From assembly GCA_026874595.1 (NCBI GenBank), contig CM049318.1, positions 46,172,456-46,236,455 on the forward strand: DNA of 64,000 bases, read 5' to 3'. Positions 57,666-64,000 of this stretch are shown here, in pieces. The notes beneath the pieces were generated by a model, which saw only the letters and a list, made by a program, of their open reading frames with translations, ran no database searches and was not told the DNA's origin. A program made the translations under genes and the position numbers. Every line of letters starts with the position of its first letter. The stretch's first letter is position 1. Source of the DNA: Sipunculus nudus (lineage: Eukaryota; Annelida; Sipuncula; Golfingiida; Sipunculidae).

Positions 57666-60600
57666 GATCTAGCGAATCTACGATGCATGTATATTGCAAT
57701 AAAATGACATTTTAAAGTGGTAGAGTTATTCAGCGCGCCGGCTGTTAATTATCAGTGGTGCAGGGCCACCAAGACTCGGCCGGCCGCTCTTTCCAAGGGC
57801 TCATGGAAACGACCTCAGCACGGACTGTTATTTTTACGTTGCGATTTGTCAGCGCTTTTGAACGGAATAACTTATGATTTTATTAGAATTCCCGTGCTAA
57901 TATCCCGTGAAGTCGCTGCCCAACCTGATCCCTGCGACTTATAAAAATGATAACCTTATAATTAAGTAAAGACAATATAAATTGTAGTGCAATGCGGTAT
58001 TAGATGAACGAATATAAGTCGGTGACTGTTTAACATTTATATTTGTTTTAGAATGACAAGCTTAACATTTAAAAGTTAACCGGGTAAAGTACAACTGTGC
58101 ATAGCCTACCTGTAGTAAAATCTTGTACTTCCCTCGAAATACTCAATCGTGCCTCCTGTAACGTTTAACGCAGTCACATCGGAGCAAGATTAACGACGAA
58201 CTGGCAGCGGGTGACAATTAACGAGCCACTAACTTGAAAGCAAAGGCGTTTTGTTTTACCGACTTTTAAATGCCTTTACTTAAGCTGACTCAAAGCTAAA
58301 TGTAAAGTATGTCGGCCCGAAGGTCTCATCCGCGTGCCGCACCCCGCGCCTCGGGACATACCTTGCTTGCACAGTTCTTTATTTCTGGGTAATGCACAAC
58401 ATTTTGTAAAGTATTCAAGTATATCCTGCGAAACGATTTTACACTTACAATCTGCCCAGCGGCTACTTGCAAGTTATCCCTATACAACAACATTTTTTCA
58501 TGAGAGTTTGGTTTTCCAGTCTATTAATAAATAAAACGTATATGTTTTACAATCAATTAATGACAATAAATATAAATCACAGTAATTTTGACTAGACTCA
58601 ATTACACTTCAAATGGATATATATTATGTGCGTATGTTTTCAAAGTGATTGTGGAAGAAAACCCAAAATGCCATTAGGTTTGGAATTTAGCCCCGCCTTT
58701 AAGCTGCAAAAAAAAATCGAAGAAAAATAAAAATCGACTTTTCTTGGACAAACATATTTCTCTTAAAACTGGATAAAGTCACCGAAGAGTCAAATTCGGC
58801 TCTAAACGTGACATTTGGGTCCTTTTTATGAGATTTAAATGTTAAATAATTGTTAACTATTATTTGACATTATTTCTTCAAGCTTAATAGATCTTGTGAA
58901 TAAGTGAAAGCATTATAAAACGTTCATACAGGGTCTATGACATACATTGGTGCTTATTAAATTAGGCTAATAATTTACAGGCTGTATGATAAATCTATCC
59001 TACTATCAAACATAATTCCTAACTAAATTAATTTGCCTACAAGTCTTTTTAGGCCGCATTATAATGATTTAATGAAGTTTCAAAAACATTTCCCCTAAAA
59101 TAGTCTCGTGATTGGTCTCCATGTATTCCTTTTCCTCTTCGTAATTCTTCTTCTATTTTCGTGCCTCATCATATCTTCAATTCCATCATCAATTAACTCA
59201 TTTTATGGGATTTCGATTTAACTTTTTAAAAAATCAGCTTAATTGAACGCAAATATGTATTTTACTCAATACAAACAGCCTCCTTGTAAACTTATAGTAC
59301 ACATACTTTTAGTTTTATTACCGTCCTGAGACTGACACGGATGACGTAGGCCTACCAGGCCTACCTTGCATTATGTAGATCACAAGAAAGCTATTACTGT
59401 TCTACGCTCAAACTACCAGGACTTTCAAATAAATCTTTGACATGAACTGCTGTATACTAACGAGTAAAATACCTTTGTATATATCTATCTTGTACAAAGA
59501 AGAATACTTGTATAAATTAATTATATATTTCCTTTATTCACTATAAATGAGGCTTTCCAAGACAATAGCTGAACTGGCTATAGGTTGTTGTCAATTGACG
59601 GGGTTGGTTCAAAATTGTTTGAGTATATGAGAAAAAAACAAGGGATTCCTTTTTTCGACACTGGTGGAATCTGGAGATATTTCCACAATATTCAGGAATT
59701 ATCTATTCCTATGATGTCATAACTAAATGTATTTGAATTTAATTATACTCTATTAAAATTTAATTTCAATAGGCTTATATCGGTGATAAGTATTTGACCT
59801 GTTTTGCTTAAGCTCTCTTTGGTGATTGATTAATACAGAAGACAGTATGTGTGTGTGTGTGTGTGTGTAAAACATGCATGTCTGTCACCAGTCCTGCTTG
59901 GAAGTGCTCTTATGGTTCTTTTTATCAATTTAAATCAGGAGCGGATCTCGGATTTTTCAGGTGTGTGTGTGGGGGGGGGGGGGGAGGGCTAGAATAAAAA
60001 AAATCGTTGTAAATTAATAAAACTAAAGTGCATACTTTAATTTAAATATATACATATTTATACATATTTATATATTATTTATATATATTTATTTAACGAT
60101 ATTGTTTAGTGATTTAAAAGTAGATAAAACATGGGGCAAGGTTGAGACAAAACGTCAATACAGATTATCGGGTATTTTTATTTGAGAAATAAACATTTTT
60201 ATTTCCTTTTCCTATTTCATGCATTCTAGGCGTTAACTGATAATCACCCAAATATCCTTCAACAGGAACTATGACATTCGAAATGCTATTCATCTATTTT
60301 ATTTTCAATATAGACGTAAAGAGGCCACAGAATATATAACATTTGTCAATGGACGGAGACATGCTTTCTTCAAGTCTCTAAATGGCGGAGGGTGTGGAAG
60401 GGGGGCATAACACGAAAGCAGGAAGTGTTTTTATTTCACTATTAAAGATAACAACTTTGGGTTCTTTATCTGTTCTAGATATGACCTCTCACTCAGTCGC
60501 CGGAGGCTAATAAATCTACGTTGAGAAAGATTAAATAAAAGGATTTTCCTGGATTTTTCCCCCAATATTACAAACAAGTAAATGTATTTAATGCATACGG

Positions 60601-61380
60601 ACTTTTTATCTCACAGTTGCTTTCTTCATAAAAACGATTTCATATGAATCATTATAACTGCAGAACTGATTATTTATAAGCGATGATCAATAATGGCTAT
60701 ACTATCAATCAATTAATAACAAAGTAAATTTTAAGTACTTTAAGTTTTACTTTGTGGTTTTAAAGTTTAATTGCATGCTTTGTCGAGCCCTGCTTTTATC
60801 ATTAAATATACATAGACTTTTCATTAATGCGTTAAAACACCACAACTCTTAAATTTTCGGACCTGCCATAGCTTGGATATCTGATTCATTTTGCTCTTTA
60901 TATATGTGAAAGCAATAAAAAATTGGTCTTCTTGTTTTCTCTGAAATTAATATTTAAAAATTAAATTTCATGAGGAAGCAATACGTTTTCAGTGTTTACT
61001 TTGACCTCAAACAAAAAAACATAGACCATGTATGTATATTTAATTATTTATGTCCACAAGCAAGTTGGCCAAACCTAAAGAAGCTGAAACATTCAATGAA
61101 CGGCAGAAGTCATGGCTCAGAAATCATTTGGACAGAAATGTAAATGTCTGTAACCATTGTGTTTATATATCCAATTTATTCTTCTAAAAATACAAATAAA
61201 TATAAGCATTGTATTTATAGACACACGCTTTAGCCCCAACGTTTTTTTTTTTTTTTTTTTTTTTAAATAACGCTTTCATCGAATTCAAGGCCAGTGAAAA
61301 TCAAGTGAAGCTTTAAATATAGTGTGTTCTTTTGCTGCAACAATTAAGTTATTAAGTTACAAGTTATATATATGAGACAA
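57666..61380. other. AT-rich low-repeat sequence, no gene recognised
   Basis: It contains a GT microsatellite (about 59847-59868), a G-run after GTGTGTGTG (59962-59985) and a T-run (61242-61264). Open frames are short and lack family features. Confidence 0.5.
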
Positions 61381-61383
61381 GGG

Positions 61384-61545
61384 GTATTCGTATTCAGTTT
61401 TCGTATTCATAGTATTCGAATACAGGTATTTTCGGTATTCGTATTCGAATACATTTGTAAAAAGTACAAAAGTATTTGTATAAAAATACATTGCAGAAGT
61501 ATTCACTTTCATGAATACTTTTCATGAATACATGTAGTACACATT
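61384..61545. repeat. reiterated GTATTCG / CGAATAC words
   Basis: About ten copies of TATTCG, GTATTC or GAATAC in 160 bp, some as palindromes (TATTCGAATA). They resemble in style the ATTTGCAT cluster at 7215-7375. Confidence 0.65.
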
Positions 61546-62600
61546 AATGTTGTTTACCTTTTGTCCTTTTTCCGTTTAGAAAAATGTGCCATTATTTCAA
61601 TGGTGACTGATTTGGACCCACTTAAAACATGCACACTAACAATCATATTTACACATTTTGACATTTTTTTTACTTTATTGATATTAAAATTAATATTATT
61701 GTGTTTGTTCTGTCATGTGTATGTACAAGACATTGCAAGATAACACATCTTATTGAACATATCTACTGAAGTTTGAAGTGTGGTTACTGTTCACCTTAAC
61801 GTCTGAGCCAATCCGAGGAATCCATGCATTAACAATACAAGCAGCTCAGGCGTGTACTGTGAATTACTCTGGCTTTTAATTAATTAAGTCTAAACAGTTC
61901 AGGTGACAGATATGGGGTCTGTTAAAGTTGTTCTGTTACTATTACTATCACTATTACTTTCAATTTCTGATATTACTATTACCACATTTCTCCATCTATT
62001 AATATATCTATTACTATTACTAATACTTGGGTATATATTACTGTTACTAATACTATTACAAGTTTATGCTGTTTGGAGGATTCAAGACCTTGCGCAGTCA
62101 ACAATGCCATAATCTGGTACTACAATCCCAAGTATAAACCTATATTACAAGCACCAATATCACCAAGTTAAATATACAATTTTCTTATATTCTTAAATGG
62201 GGAATAACAGCCAGAAATAAAGAGGTAAGTACTGAGGCGCGGCACGCCGGGCGCGGCACGCGGCAGTTATGTGCAAATTATATCAGTTGTACTAATAACG
62301 CCGTTCCGCCCGCCCGTCTCAGACAGGCAAACATCTGCACGGAAAGGCATTTTTCATTTTGTACCAATCCGTTGGAAAGGTGAATACCTGCTAGTATATG
62401 TTTTTCAAACTAGTAGCTGATAAGTTGTAACAAACATAACACAAAACCGAAATATTTTCCGGAGGGTGTTCCACCGACTACCTATATTTCCTTTTATTTT
62501 CCTATAAAAGGGGTCTATAATTTCTTAAACTTTCCGGTATTTAGGCCTCCATCTGCTATTTATTTATTTATTTATTTTTGCTTGAAGGAAATCTTCGATT
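61546..62600. other. no gene recognised; ATT/ACT-type simple sequence and a short GC-rich patch
   Basis: TATTACTATTACTA-type simple sequence at 61930-62070 creates a leucine-rich open frame that I reject. GGCGCGGCACGCCGGGCGCGG at 62235-62262 is a local GC patch. Confidence 0.5.
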
Positions 62601-62609
62601 TCGGCAAGC

Positions 62610-63800
62610 ATGTTGGTCAGTTGCGTATGTCTGTTTGTTTGTCTGTCTGTCCCCGGCCTAAAATGCACAGTTTGGCAGCGATCGCTTTCAAACTTACACA
62701 GTTGATATAAGACCAAAAGCCCCGAAGCTTATTGATTTTTTTTTCATTATTGGTCAATGGACAAGGTCAAGGTCACCGAAAAACGTCGAAAATTAATTTT
62801 TGCCATAACTTCGTCAATATTGGACCTATCGTTACAAATGTAGGCCCAATTTCTGGACTTTCTCCATTATGTGGTCCAGTTGATTGGTCTCAATCTTGTG
62901 TCGCTTTGTCAGTATGTCTGTCTGTTTGTCAGTTGCCCTCAATTTCGCCTGCTTGTTGGTGCTTGCGTCTTAAAATTAGCAATCAACAAGCCACAGTTTT
63001 ACAGGATTCCTTTTGAGACTGGTACATCTTATGTCTTACACTAATATCTCAAAAGTAATTATTCATTTTCGCGATATGATCGCTTGGGGGCGCTGCAGTG
63101 GAACCCTCCCAACATATCATGTTTTGGCTATATCTCCAAAACTAAAAACCTCAATTTCATAACTTATAGCTTATTTCATTCGTCTGAGTCTTCTCCATTA
63201 TCTGATTTAGTCATCTTGTCTCAATCTTGTGTCACTTGTGTCAGTGTGTTTGTCTGTTTGTCAGTTGTCCTTAAATTCGCCTGCTTGCGGGTAAAGGGGT
63301 CTCACATATAACATTCTACATGCCACAGTTTTGAAGAAATCCTTTTTAAAACTGGTACATCTTATGTCTTACACTGATATCTCGAAACAGATTTTTTTCC
63401 GGATATGCCTGTTAGGGGGCGCTGCCCTCGAATCTTCTCAACATATCATGTTTTGGCCATATCTCCAAAACTAAAAACCTCAATAACAATAACAATGGCT
63501 TATTTTCTTCCTCTGTGTCTTCACAATAACCTGGTTAAGTCATCTGGTCTCAATTTTGTGTCACTTTGTCATTATGTCTGTCTTTTTGTCAGCTGTCTCA
63601 ATTTCTCCTGTTTGCTGGTTAATGCGTCTTACATATAACATTCTTCTGTCCTAAGTTTTGCTGTAATCACTTTGTAACTTATACATATCGTATGTGTTAG
63701 ATTTCTGGAAGTTCTGTGTGTATTGTTTAAATAGGTCAAAGGTCAAGGTCAACAAAACACGTCAAAATATAAGTTCCTCTTATAACTTTGACAATATTCG
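62610..63800. repeat. ~330-bp diverged tandem repeat, three to four units
   Basis: TGTCTGTCTGTTTGTCAGTTG and variants recur at about 62632, 62916, 63249 and 63576. Associated phrases are CTCAATCTTGTGTC, CATATCATGTTTTGGC(T/C)ATATCTCC, CTTATGTCTTACACT and GGGGGCGCTGC. Short hydrophobic or Ser-rich frames inside it are shadows of the repeat. Confidence 0.75.
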
Positions 63801-63907
63801 TCCTATCGTCTCCAGCAATTGCTCATTTTCTTCCTCTTCTTGTTTGCTCTTTCATTTGACTATTTCTACGTCATTTCTGGAAATCGTTCGACATCAGGTC
63901 GTCTAGT

Positions 63908-63942
63908 TTTTTTTTTTTTTTTTTTTTGGGGGGGGGGGGGGG
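63908..63942. repeat. T-run followed by G-run
   Basis: About 20 T followed by about 15 G. It is simple sequence and may be length-uncertain in the assembly. Confidence 0.9.
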
Positions 63943-64000
63943 ATGTCACTGCACAGTCGTGTTCCTTATATGACAGTTTTGTCATAAGAGTCAGTAGAAG

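Noticed and set aside
61903-62112. Leucine/isoleucine-rich 69-codon frame resembling a membrane peptide
   Set aside because: It is encoded by TATTACTATTACTA-type simple sequence.

Overview
The window is animal nuclear DNA from a repeat-rich invertebrate genome. A bivalve or related mollusc fits best. The reasons are dispersed repeats carrying runs of TGACCTTGACCTTTGACC, tandem-core elements resembling the 'pearl' repeats of oysters, and retrotransposons of Gmr1-like Ty3/gypsy, BEL/Pao, Penelope-like and L2/CR1-like LINE types. No species can be named from the sequence alone. I see no rRNA, canonical tRNA, CRISPR array or bacterial operon. Only one apparently intact host gene is visible: a HNK-1-type carbohydrate sulfotransferase on the minus strand (5217-6578), whose start codon lies just inside a splice acceptor.

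Layout. 1-1674: remnant of a Gmr1-like gypsy element (protease end, linker, integrase). 1676-4935: non-autonomous repeats, ending in a ~180-bp tandem array. 5217-6580: sulfotransferase exon. 6600-11780: mostly featureless AT-rich sequence with one old repeat fragment. 11780-14870: a LINE endonuclease split by a solo LTR, itself split by a repeat called here the PAL element (5' palindrome TGACCCATGGGTCA, 3' end CAGCTGAGCTAA). 15046-17165: another tandem-core element. 17284-17757: a SINE-like sequence and a TA microsatellite. 17758-22555: minus-strand gypsy element with both LTRs. 22598-25070: Penelope-like element between TA microsatellites. 25194-40382: a complete but dead BEL/Pao element with LTRs and a TAAGG target duplication. 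Its pol is split by a 3.8-kb foldback element and its 3' LTR by nested PAL elements. 40383-53400: duplicated anonymous DNA with further insertions and LINE fragments. 54226-55105: a 28-bp minisatellite. 55106-64000: low-repeat, AT-rich, no convincing gene.

The most informative structure is internal to the window. The block 48530-52500 is a paralogue of sequence on both sides of the 17.7-40.4 kb cluster (14950-17757 and 40383-45740). It appears to preserve the arrangement before about 22.6 kb of retroelements landed. Several elements also have an empty-site paralogue inside the window, so their boundaries can be read nearly to the base: the PAL insertions at 11894 and 36097, the BEL insertion, and the 12-bp-TIR element at 41591-42981. 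The repeats also spread many copies of two regulatory-looking words: AGGTCA-type direct repeats (nuclear-receptor DR1/ERR-like) and the palindrome GGTGGCGCCACC. No mobile element here has an intact coding region.
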